A stretch of DNA of 64,000 nt from Cobetia sp. cqz5-12. Its GTDB lineage: Bacteria; Pseudomonadota; Gammaproteobacteria; Pseudomonadales; Halomonadaceae. Both the position numbers and the translations under genes were made by a program. The notes under the pieces were generated by a model. The model worked only from the letters and a program-made list of their open reading frames with translations. It was not told the DNA's origin and did not search any database. This document shows positions 56,622 to 64,000 of this stretch, piece after piece; positions within the stretch are counted from its first letter, which is position 1, and each line of letters begins with the position of its first letter. The DNA is taken from positions 1,984,001-2,048,000 of the forward strand of contig NZ_CP044522.1 of NCBI RefSeq assembly GCF_016495405.1. Direction: 5' to 3'.

Positions 56622-56888
56622 GCGTTTCCTCCTGTGTGACCAGCATGGCATGTGAGTGTGCCGATGACGTTGGGTGCTAGCGTGCAAGCATCAAGAAAAG
56701 AAATGGCATCCTGCGCCATGTGTGTTCCGAGAAGTTGGACGGTAGTTGGACAAGACATTGGTCATGTCAGCATCAGGTGATATTATCCGCGCGCAATCCG
56801 ATCATGTTTTTTCATTATAGTGTTGTCTGCCAGCAGGGCGCCGAGACAGCTCACGGCGTCTCTCCAGGACACTCACAAGGAAATCTCC

Positions 56889-58916
56889 ATGCGCAATACC
56901 CCTGCAGCGGGCGGTGGCGAAGCTGCCAGTGCCGAGCCGCGCACCGGCTTGTTTGCCAAGGTCAACCCGCCGGTCTTTTTCGGCGCGAATGCCATCATCC
57001 TGTTATTGGTGATCTTCACCGCGGTGTTCTCGGACACGGCCATGTCGGTGTTTGAATCGGTCCAGCATTGGATCACCAATACCGTGAGCTGGTTCTACAT
57101 CCTGTGTGTGGCCATCGTGCTGATCTCGGTGGTGTATGTCGGCTTCTCACGTCACGGCGAGATTCGTCTGGGGCCGGACCACTCACTGCCGGACTACAGC
57201 AATGTCACCTGGTTCGCGATGCTGTTCTCGGCGGGCATGGGCATCGGCCTGATGTTCTTCGGCGTGGCAGAACCCGTGATGCATTTCCTCAATCCACCGA
57301 CGGGCACCCCGGAGCAGGTCGAGACCGCGCGTGAAGCGATGAAGCTGACCTTCTTCCACTGGGGGCTGCATGCCTGGTCGATCTACGCCATCGTCGCGTT
57401 GATCCTGGCCTACTTCAGCTATCGCCATGACCTGCCGTTGACGCTGCGCAGTGCCTTGTATCCTCTGATCGGCAAGCGCATCTACGGCCCCATCGGCCAC
57501 GCGGTGGACATCTTCGCCATCGTCGGCACCGTCTGTGGTGTCGCCACCACGCTGGGCTACGGCGTGGCACAGGTCAATGCCGGACTCTCGCACCTGACCG
57601 GCATGCCGAACAATGACTGGACCCAGGTCGCGATCATCGTCGTGATCACCGGCCTTGCCACCATCTCGGTCGTGACCGGCCTGGACAAGGGCATCCGCAT
57701 CCTGTCCGAGATCAACCTCGGCCTCGCCGTGGTGCTGTTGCTGTTCGTGCTGCTGCTCGGTCCGACGGCCTTCCTGCTCAAGGCGTTCGTCCAGAATTCC
57801 GGCTTCTACATGGCGGATATCGTCGGCAAGACCTTCGAGCTCTACGCCTACGAACCCAATGACTGGATCGGTGGCTGGACGCTGCTGTACTGGGGTTGGT
57901 GGATGTCCTGGTCTCCGTTCGTCGGCATGTTCATCGCGCGTGTCTCGCGTGGCCGTACCATCCGGGAATTCGTGATCGGCGTGCTGTTCGTGCCGGCCGG
58001 TTTCACGCTTTTGTGGATGACCATCTTCGGCAACACCGCCATCTCGATGATTCTGGAGCAGAACGTCACGGCGCTGGTCGATACCGTCAACGACAACTAT
58101 TCGCTGGCTCTGTTCACCTTCCTCGAGCAGCTGCCGCTGTCGTCCATCACCTCGGTGATCGCGCTGGTGATGGTCATCGTGTTCTTCGTCACCTCGGCGG
58201 ATTCCGGCTCGATGGTGGTCGACATGCTGGCCTCCGGTGGTCGTGAAGACACCCCGACCTGGCAGCGTATCTACTGGGCCTTCGCGGTGGGCATTCTGGC
58301 GATCGTGTTGATGCTGGCCGGTGGGCTGGGCGCACTGCAGACGGCCACCATCGCCACGGCCCTGCCGTTCGGGATGATCCTGCTGGCCGCGATCTTCGGG
58401 CTGCTGCGTCAGCTCAATCTCGAGTCGGTCAAGCGCCGCTCGCTGTCGGTGAATACCGCAGCCGCGACCCCGATGGGCGAAAAGGGCAACTGGCGCAAGC
58501 GTGCCCAGCATCTGATGAGCTTCCCGACGCGTGCCATGGTTCGTGGCTTCTTGCGCGGTACCGTTGCGCAGGGCATGCAGGAGCTGGCCGAAGAATTGCG
58601 CACCCAGGGGCTGGAAGTCGAAGTCACTACCAGCCGTGATCGTGTCTACTTCAATGCGCGTCATGGCGAGGAAGATGACTTCATCTACGGCGTGCGCATT
58701 CGTTCTCACCTGCGCCCGGACCTCAATCTGGATCAGGAAGACGAAGGGGATGAAGAGGATTACTGTCGTGCCGAAGTCTTCCTCAAGGAAGGCGGCCAGT
58801 CCTATGATCTGATGGGCTACAGCAAGGACCAGGTCATCAATGACCTGCTGGAGCAGTACGAGCGCCATATGCACTACCTGCACCAGCTGCGCCTGAGCCA
58901 GTCCGTCGGTCAATGA
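56889..58916 (+). CDS. betT: BCCT-family transporter, BetT-like
   Basis: 675-residue betaine/choline/carnitine transporter from the start at 56889 (AAGGAAATC upstream). Twelve helices occupy about residues 25-510. The family signature GWTLLYWGWWMSWSPFVGMF followed by IARVSRGRTIREF is complete. A cytoplasmic C-terminal extension of about 150 residues matches BetT-type choline carriers (E. coli BetT is of similar length) and is a likely osmosensing part. Choline is the best guess. No bet genes for choline oxidation are in the window, so glycine betaine uptake is possible. Confidence 0.88.
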   Translation: MRNTPAAGGGEAASAEPRTGLFAKVNPPVFFGANAIILLLVIFTAVFSDTAMSVFESVQHWITNTVSWFYILCVAIVLISVVYVGFSRHGEIRLGPDHSLPDYSNVTWFAMLFSAGMGIGLMFFGVAEPVMHFLNPPTGTPEQVETAREAMKLTFFHWGLHAWSIYAIVALILAYFSYRHDLPLTLRSALYPLIGKRIYGPIGHAVDIFAIVGTVCGVATTLGYGVAQVNAGLSHLTGMPNNDWTQVAIIVVITGLATISVVTGLDKGIRILSEINLGLAVVLLLFVLLLGPTAFLLKAFVQNSGFYMADIVGKTFELYAYEPNDWIGGWTLLYWGWWMSWSPFVGMFIARVSRGRTIREFVIGVLFVPAGFTLLWMTIFGNTAISMILEQNVTALVDTVNDNYSLALFTFLEQLPLSSITSVIALVMVIVFFVTSADSGSMVVDMLASGGREDTPTWQRIYWAFAVGILAIVLMLAGGLGALQTATIATALPFGMILLAAIFGLLRQLNLESVKRRSLSVNTAAATPMGEKGNWRKRAQHLMSFPTRAMVRGFLRGTVAQGMQELAEELRTQGLEVEVTTSRDRVYFNARHGEEDDFIYGVRIRSHLRPDLNLDQEDEGDEEDYCRAEVFLKEGGQSYDLMGYSKDQVINDLLEQYERHMHYLHQLRLSQSVGQ

Positions 58917-59374
58917 TCTGAGCGGGCAGTCAGTATTGCTTCACGCGTCGTCATGACACGAAAGCCCCTTGCGGAGAGATCCGCAGGGGCTTTTGTCTGT
59001 CTGGATAAGACAGGCTGGTTTAGGTGGAATGGAAAGTGCATCTGTCGAGAGACGCCGCGACCTGAAGTCTCGTTTTCTCAGCTCAGGCATTAGCTCTGCT
59101 TATCCAGACGACGTCGAGATCTTATTTGTCTCGCAAGCGGGGGCCCTCTAGCATGGATTCTTCCCACAAAGTCGTATACCGGCGGGGACCAGATGACATG
59201 CCGTGGTGGTGTCTCCTGCCAGGGTTCTCGCCCATGACTGACCGAAGGTGAACGCGATCTGCCCGCAATGTCTCCATGACGCCTGAGGTTCTCTGAGCCC
59301 CGGTATCCTCTGTGATGAACAACGATACCGGTGTCATGGAAAACGATAATAAAAACCCGTCACGAGGTAGAAAC
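58917..59374. other. Intergenic region between the two BCCT genes
   Basis: About 460 bp without a gene. It contains the terminator of the first carrier (58961-58994) and the promoter region of the second. A weak promoter candidate has TTGTCT at 59126 and TAGCAT at 59149 with a 17-bp spacer. Confidence 0.45.
58961..58994 (+). terminator. Terminator after the BetT-like gene
   Basis: AAAGCCCC plus TGCGGA pair with TCCGCA plus GGGGCTTT around GAGA, with one bulged base, followed by TTTTG. Confidence 0.85.
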
Positions 59375-61108
59375 ATGCTGAAAGGAAAGGAACTGGATGC
59401 ACTGATCGAGCAGCGAGGTGTCCTGAAGGGACTCAACTCGACGCTCGGTATCACCGCAATCACCATGACCGTGTTCTTCATTCTCTATGCGATTCTGTTG
59501 GGCAAGACGGCCAGCGATCAGTTTCTGGGCATCAAGTCCTGGATAGAGAGCACCCTGGGCTGGTACTACGTGCTGGTCATGTTCTCGACCTTCGTGGTCT
59601 GTCTTTACGTGATGTGTTCGCGTGTCGGCAAGATTCGGCTGGGGCGTGACGATGAACGCCCCGAGTTCAGCAACTTTGCCTGGTTCTCGATGCTGTTCGG
59701 CTGCGGCACCGGCGCGGGCATGTTGTTCTTCTCGATGTCCGAGCCCATGATCCATTTCGCGAGTGACTGGAGCGGGGGCAATCCGTTTCTGAGCGCTGAC
59801 ATCAAGGCGGCTGTCGCTGCCTTCTTCGAGGCCAAGCAGGCAGCTCTGGCAAGTGGGCTCATGCCGGGGGACGAAGGCTTCCCGGTGCCTGACAGCCGGG
59901 TCGCGGAAGCGGCCGCCGGTGGCATCAAGCTCACCGTCTTCCACTGGGGGACGATTGCCTGGGCCATGTATGCCATCGTCGGGCTGTCACTGGCCTATTT
60001 CGCCTTCCGCAAGGGGCTACCGCTCTCGATGCGCTCGGCCCTCTATCCGCTGATCGGCAACCGGATCTACGGGCCCATCGGGCATACCGTCGATATCCTG
60101 ACCGTATTCGGCACCATCTTCGGCATCGCCACCACGCTCGGCCTGGGCGTCGAGCAGATCGGCTCCGGCTTGATGTCGCTGGGTCTCATCGAAGAGAAGT
60201 CGCGCATGGTGACCGTGGTCTCCATCGTGCTGATCAGTGCCATCGCCACTCTGTCAGCGACCAGCGGCGTGGCACGTGGCATCAAACTGCTTTCCACCTT
60301 CAATACCTGGGTATGTCTGGGCATCCTGGCCTACTTCCTGCTGGTGAGCGATGCCAACTATCTGATCGCGAGCTCCATCACCGCGCTCGGGGATTACCTC
60401 ACCGATGCGGTCTCGATGACACTGTGGACGGCGCGCACGCCGGACGAGCGAGTGTGGCAGGGCGGATGGACCATCTTCTACTGGGGCTGGTGGATCGCCT
60501 GGGCCGGTTTCGTCGGCATGTTCATTGCCCGTATCTCGCGTGGCCGGACCATCCGTGAATTCATTCTCGGGGTGATGGTGATCCCCTCCATCGTGGCGCT
60601 GGTCTGGTTCGGCGTCATCGGCTCGGCGGGCATCTACCAGTCCCTGTACGGGGCCGACATGGGCATCTACACGGCTGCGGTCACCAACTGGGATTATGCC
60701 GGAACCCTCTACCACTCGTTCGAGGTGCTCACACCCGGCATCGCCGCAACCGTAGCCAAGGTGGCGGCGCTGGTCGTGGTGATCATCTTCTTCGTCACGT
60801 CTGCGGATTCCGGCACCCTGGTGCTGGGACGCCTGTTGGCCTTCGGTCGTCGTCCTCCGGTTCAGCAACGCATCATCTGGGGCATGATGCTGGGCGCCGT
60901 GACCTTGATCCTGCTGTTGCTGGGGGGAGATCAGGCGCTCAAGTCCCTGCAGGCTGCCTCGATCGCCGGCGCCTTGCCGTTCACCTTCGTATTGATCGCC
61001 ATGATGATCGGGTTGTTGAAATCGCTGCGCGAGGACGGTGAATCGATGATCGAGAACGAAGAGCATATCCGCAAGATGATCGAGAACGAGGTCCGCGACC
61101 TCTCTTGA
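59375..61108 (+). CDS. BCCT-family transporter, second copy
   Basis: 577-residue BCCT carrier. The start at 59375 (MLKGKELDA) has GAGG seven bases upstream. Earlier in-frame ATGs at 59315 and 59336 lack one. The signature GWTIFYWGWWIAWAGFVGMF and IARISRGRTIREF is present. It differs from the first carrier in a longer loop (about 35 extra residues before GGIKLTVFHWG, containing NPFLSADIKAAVAAFFEA) and in having only a short C-terminal tail. Family members carry betaine, choline, carnitine, DMSP or taurine-like compounds, and the substrate cannot be told. Confidence 0.87.
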   Translation: MLKGKELDALIEQRGVLKGLNSTLGITAITMTVFFILYAILLGKTASDQFLGIKSWIESTLGWYYVLVMFSTFVVCLYVMCSRVGKIRLGRDDERPEFSNFAWFSMLFGCGTGAGMLFFSMSEPMIHFASDWSGGNPFLSADIKAAVAAFFEAKQAALASGLMPGDEGFPVPDSRVAEAAAGGIKLTVFHWGTIAWAMYAIVGLSLAYFAFRKGLPLSMRSALYPLIGNRIYGPIGHTVDILTVFGTIFGIATTLGLGVEQIGSGLMSLGLIEEKSRMVTVVSIVLISAIATLSATSGVARGIKLLSTFNTWVCLGILAYFLLVSDANYLIASSITALGDYLTDAVSMTLWTARTPDERVWQGGWTIFYWGWWIAWAGFVGMFIARISRGRTIREFILGVMVIPSIVALVWFGVIGSAGIYQSLYGADMGIYTAAVTNWDYAGTLYHSFEVLTPGIAATVAKVAALVVVIIFFVTSADSGTLVLGRLLAFGRRPPVQQRIIWGMMLGAVTLILLLLGGDQALKSLQAASIAGALPFTFVLIAMMIGLLKSLREDGESMIENEEHIRKMIENEVRDLS

Positions 61109-61595
61109 GTTGCCGTTTGCCAGATGTATGCGTCTGGTGTGCAAGACATGAGGCCTCTGCCCCTGGGCAGGGGCCTCGTTGTTTCTCGCTGTCGGGTGAG
61201 AAGGTGAGGTCTCGTTCATCCACGTCAGCGATTTTCCGGCTTTTATACCGGGGCTGTTTACCTTTATGGGCTCAGGGCTGTTTTCCTGCTCCAGAGCAGG
61301 CCTGCGCATGTCACCAAGGTCGCAAGGCAATATCAAACGTACGTATGTTCCAATGCTGGCAGGTCCATCGATTCCGCCAACGGCGCGCAGCATGGGTTTG
61401 CGGCTATGCTGTCGACAGTGAAGAGCCCACAGGCTGACACCCACCCGACGGAGCCCCAGCAGCGCCTCACCACGCAACTCACCACGATGCCTTACGACGT
61501 AGTCTCGCGACGACGTCTTGCAACGACGTCTACAACAACAAGGTAGCGGGGGCAGTGACGCCGAGCGCCCCACGTACTGATCAAGGAGCAACGCC
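61109..61595. other. Intergenic region before the acyl-CoA ligase
   Basis: About 490 bp without a gene. It holds a terminator at 61150-61183 and, near 61490-61540, loose repeats of ACGACGTCT and similar text upstream of the ligase. Confidence 0.5.
61150..61183 (+). terminator. Terminator after the second BCCT gene
   Basis: GAGGCCTCTGCCC pairs with GGGCAGGGGCCTC (one wobble, loop CTG), followed by a T-rich tail. Confidence 0.8.
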
Positions 61596-63398
61596 ATGCA
61601 TGATCCCCTAGCGGCTCGACCCGATGAGTCAGGCAAGTCCACTAGCGATACCACTGCCGATTCCAATACAGCGCCTTCCCACGTGGCAGATGCCTCGCCC
61701 GACGCTTCGAGAGCACAGCCAGCGGCAGGCGACATGAGCGGCATGTCGTGCCTACGGTCTTCTCAGGAGGTGGATTTCAGCGGCTACGACTCCCTGATGG
61801 ACATGCTGGAGAAGGCCTGCTCGGCGCATGGCGAGCGTCCTGCCTTTACCTGCATGGACCGCACCATGACCTTTGCGGAGCTGGATGCCACCAGTCGCCA
61901 GCTGGCGGACTGGTTCCAGCATGAGACCGACCTCAAGCCGGGCGATCGGGTCGCCATCCAGCTGCCCAATACGCTGATGTTTCCGGTGGTCGCCTTCGCC
62001 GTGCTGCGAGCAGGCCTGGTGCTGGTGAATACCAATCCGCTGTATACCGAACGTGAGATGGAGCATCAGTTCAATGATTCCGGCGCACGGGCGTTGGTGG
62101 TGCTGGCCAACATGGCGGACAAGGTCGAACGCGTGCGGGAGCGCACTGGCCTCGAGTACGTGCTGGTCTGTGAGTTGGGCGACATGCACCCGGCCTTCAA
62201 GCGGCTATTGATCAACACCGTGGTCAAGCACGTCAAGAAACTGGTGCCGAGTTACCACCTGCCCGATGCCATTGCGCTGCGCACGGCCATCTCGCAGGGC
62301 AAGGCCGAGCGCTGGGAGCGGCCGACACTGGCACTCGATGATGTCGCTGTGCTGCAGTACACCGGCGGCACCACCGGGGTCGCCAAGGGCGCGATGCTGA
62401 CCCACCGCAACCTGCTCGCCAACATGCTGCAAGGCAAGATGGCCCTGACGCAGGGCTTGAACCCGGGCCATGAGACGCTGGTGGCGCCGCTGCCGCTCTA
62501 TCACATCTACGCCTTCACCATTCATATGGCCTGCATGCTCAGTGAAGGCAATCACACCCTGTTGATCCCCAATCCGCGCGATATCCCGGGCTTCGTCAAG
62601 ACGCTGCAAAAGCACGACTTCACGATGTTCGTCGGTCTCAATACGCTGTTCGTGGCGCTGTGCAACAATCCCGGCTTCCAGGCACTGGACTTCTCGAAGC
62701 TCAAGATCACGACCTCGGGGGGCGTGGCGCTGACGCGCAAGGCGGCAGAAGAGTGGAAGCGGATCACCGGCAGTGATATCTCCGAGGGCTACGGCATGAC
62801 CGAGACCTCACCGATCGTGTCGTTCAACCCGCTGGATGCCATTCAGCTCGGCACCATCGGTCGGCCCATGCCCTCCACCGAGGTGCGCCTGTATGACGAT
62901 GAGGGTGCGCTGGTCGCGATGGGGGAGCCGGGCGAGCTGTGCGTGAAGGGGCCGCAGGTGATGAAGGGCTACTGGCAGCGTGAGCAGGCAACGAAAGACA
63001 GCTTCACTGCCGATGGCTTCCTGCGCACCGGTGATATCGCGGTCTTCCAGGACGATGGCTATATGCGCATCGTCGATCGCAAGAAGGACATGATCATCGT
63101 CTCCGGCTTCAACGTGTATCCCAATGAGGTCGAGGACGTCATCGTGCGTCACCCGGACGTGCTTGAGGCTGCCGCCGTCTCGGTGGTGGACGAGCGCAGT
63201 GGTGAGGCGATCAAGCTGTATGTCGTGCTCAAGGACGGCGCAGAGCTCGAGGCGGACGCGCTGCGAGACTGGTCGCGCAAGGAACTGGCCAGCTACAAGG
63301 TGCCGCGTCAGGTGGTCTTCATTGATGAGCTACCCAAGACCAATGTCGGCAAGGTGCTCAGACGTGAGCTGCGCGACTCGCCGCCGGAATCTGCCTGA
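61596..63398 (+). CDS. fadD: Long-chain fatty acid--CoA ligase
   Basis: 600-residue AMP-forming acyl-CoA synthetase of the FadD type, activating fatty acids for beta-oxidation or lipid synthesis. AAGGAG precedes the start. Residues 1-50 are a low-complexity extension. The AMP-binding core includes VLQYTGGTTGVAKGAMLTH, YGMTETSP and DGFLRTGDIAVF. The FadD-type linker (DRKKDMIIVSGFNVYPNEVE) and a C-terminal lysine in LPKTNVGKVLRREL follow. It is a single gene, with a long inverted repeat downstream. Confidence 0.92.
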   Translation: MHDPLAARPDESGKSTSDTTADSNTAPSHVADASPDASRAQPAAGDMSGMSCLRSSQEVDFSGYDSLMDMLEKACSAHGERPAFTCMDRTMTFAELDATSRQLADWFQHETDLKPGDRVAIQLPNTLMFPVVAFAVLRAGLVLVNTNPLYTEREMEHQFNDSGARALVVLANMADKVERVRERTGLEYVLVCELGDMHPAFKRLLINTVVKHVKKLVPSYHLPDAIALRTAISQGKAERWERPTLALDDVAVLQYTGGTTGVAKGAMLTHRNLLANMLQGKMALTQGLNPGHETLVAPLPLYHIYAFTIHMACMLSEGNHTLLIPNPRDIPGFVKTLQKHDFTMFVGLNTLFVALCNNPGFQALDFSKLKITTSGGVALTRKAAEEWKRITGSDISEGYGMTETSPIVSFNPLDAIQLGTIGRPMPSTEVRLYDDEGALVAMGEPGELCVKGPQVMKGYWQREQATKDSFTADGFLRTGDIAVFQDDGYMRIVDRKKDMIIVSGFNVYPNEVEDVIVRHPDVLEAAAVSVVDERSGEAIKLYVVLKDGAELEADALRDWSRKELASYKVPRQVVFIDELPKTNVGKVLRRELRDSPPESA

Positions 63399-63496
63399 CC
63401 TTGGCTTTGATTTCTCCCTGTTCATGTCAGCCTGAAACCCGGATCGAAGAAATGAACCGTAAACGCAGGCCGTCAACACAGCCCTGAAACACGGTC

Positions 63497-63545
63497 CTTG
63501 AAACACGAACGCCCCGCTCAATGAGCGGGGCGTTCGTGTTTCAAG
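63497..63545. terminator. 49-bp palindrome terminator between fadD and symporter
   Basis: Arms 63497-63520 and 63522-63545 are perfect inverse copies around one base. It can fold on both strands and serves two convergent genes. Confidence 0.88.
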
Positions 63546-63572
63546 AGTGGGCGCTTGTGAGAGCGCCTACTG

Positions 63573-64000
63573 TCAGGCGTCTTTCTTCTGCTGGGTCGCG
63601 TTGTAGACCTCGAGGTCCAGCTCGTTCTCGGACTTGCCGACCAGGGTGGTGACCATCAGGTCGCCCGCGACATTCACGGTGGTACGCGCCATGTCGAGGA
63701 TACGGTCGATGCCGGCGATCACCGCGATGGCTTCCAGCGGCAGGCCTACCTGACTCAGCACGATGGAGAGCATGATCAGACCGGCGCCCGGCACACCGGC
63801 GGTACCGATGGAGGCCAGCGTACCAGTCAGCACGATCATGCCGTAATCCATCATCGACAGCTCGATGCCGGTCATCTGGGCGATGAACAGTGCCACCACG
63901 CCCTGGTAGATGGCGGTGCCATCCATGTTGATGGTCGCGCCGACCGGCAGCACGAAACCGGAGACACCTTCCGAGACGCCGAGGTTCTTCTGGGCGCAGC
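63573..64000 (-). CDS. Dicarboxylate/amino acid:cation symporter, C-terminal part
   Basis: C-terminal 142 codons of a DAACS-family (GltP/DctA-like) symporter; the N-terminal part lies beyond the right edge. The visible part includes [18 protein letters not shown] (substrate and Na/H-binding motif), [16 protein letters not shown] (re-entrant hairpin) and [19 protein letters not shown] (the last core motif). Glutamate, aspartate or a C4-dicarboxylate is the likely substrate. The short polar tail ends at 63573. Confidence 0.92.
   Translation of the reverse strand, partial: CAQKNLGVSEGVSGFVLPVGATINMDGTAIYQGVVALFIAQMTGIELSMMDYGMIVLTGTLASIGTAGVPGAGLIMLSIVLSQVGLPLEAIAVIAGIDRILDMARTTVNVAGDLMVTTLVGKSENELDLEVYNATQQKKDA

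Noticed and set aside
59150..59310. Possible glycine riboswitch before the second BCCT gene
   Set aside because: ACCGAAGGTGAA resembles a conserved segment, but the matching CTCAGGC element is on the opposite strand, so no aptamer can form.

Overview
The window looks like chromosome of a marine or halophilic gammaproteobacterium, most likely Halomonadaceae (Cobetia/Halomonas-like). The inference rests on high GC, two adjacent BCCT osmolyte carriers plus a ProVWX-type betaine ABC system, a large formate dehydrogenase cluster of the kind found in Halomonas, Pseudomonas and Cupriavidus, and a very large RTX/Ig-repeat adhesin. Species-level naming is inference. I see no rRNA, tRNA, CRISPR array, prophage or insertion sequence.

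Layout. (1) 1-16.7 kb, minus strand: one giant type I-secreted adhesin of the Bap/LapA kind, open at the left edge. From the N-terminus it has a BapA-like prefix, an Ala/Gly-rich linker, about 30 alternating Ig-like domains, three 91-residue repeats, eleven 103-residue repeats, and mixed RTX and secretion-target modules. A one-base deletion near 12.82 kb, inside an otherwise exact tandem duplication of about 1.15 kb, breaks the frame. (2) 17.2-18.0 kb: periplasmic alpha-carbonic anhydrase. (3) 18.3-32.6 kb: a molybdenum/formate island, with moeA, moaB and a DUF1244 gene, a membrane-bound formate dehydrogenase operon (Fe-S protein, TorD chaperone, small Tat protein, alpha, beta and gamma subunits), DUF3305/DUF3306, and divergent fdhD with a putative molybdate-responsive regulator. 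(4) 33-38.5 kb: an XRE-cupin regulator with a 17-bp inverted repeat upstream, an HDAC-like deacetylase, and a divergent Pat-type lysine acetyltransferase. (5) 38.9-42.1 kb: betaine/proline ABC transporter. (6) 42.3-50.7 kb: housekeeping and small metabolic genes (rluA, pdxH, azlCD, cytochrome b561, cytochrome c', DUF2069-wrbA, arsC-like, yihY). (7) 51.3-55.1 kb: polyamine ABC transporter potABCD. (8) 55.3-64 kb: Smr protein, a small secreted protein, two BCCT carriers, a fatty acyl-CoA ligase, and the end of a dicarboxylate/cation symporter.

How the genes work together. moeA, moaB and fdhD make and sulfurate the molybdenum cofactor used by the formate dehydrogenase. Formate is oxidised in the periplasm and electrons pass through FdhB to the cytochrome b subunit. 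ProVWX and the two BCCT carriers import compatible solutes, and PotABCD imports polyamines. The divergent acetyltransferase/deacetylase pair may form a reversible acetylation switch.

The most unexpected structure outside genes is a recurring set of short degenerate tandem repeats. Unit lengths run from 10 to 24 bp and differ at every locus, and the sequences are unrelated. Most sit at or just after stop codons, and twice the stop codon lies inside the first unit.
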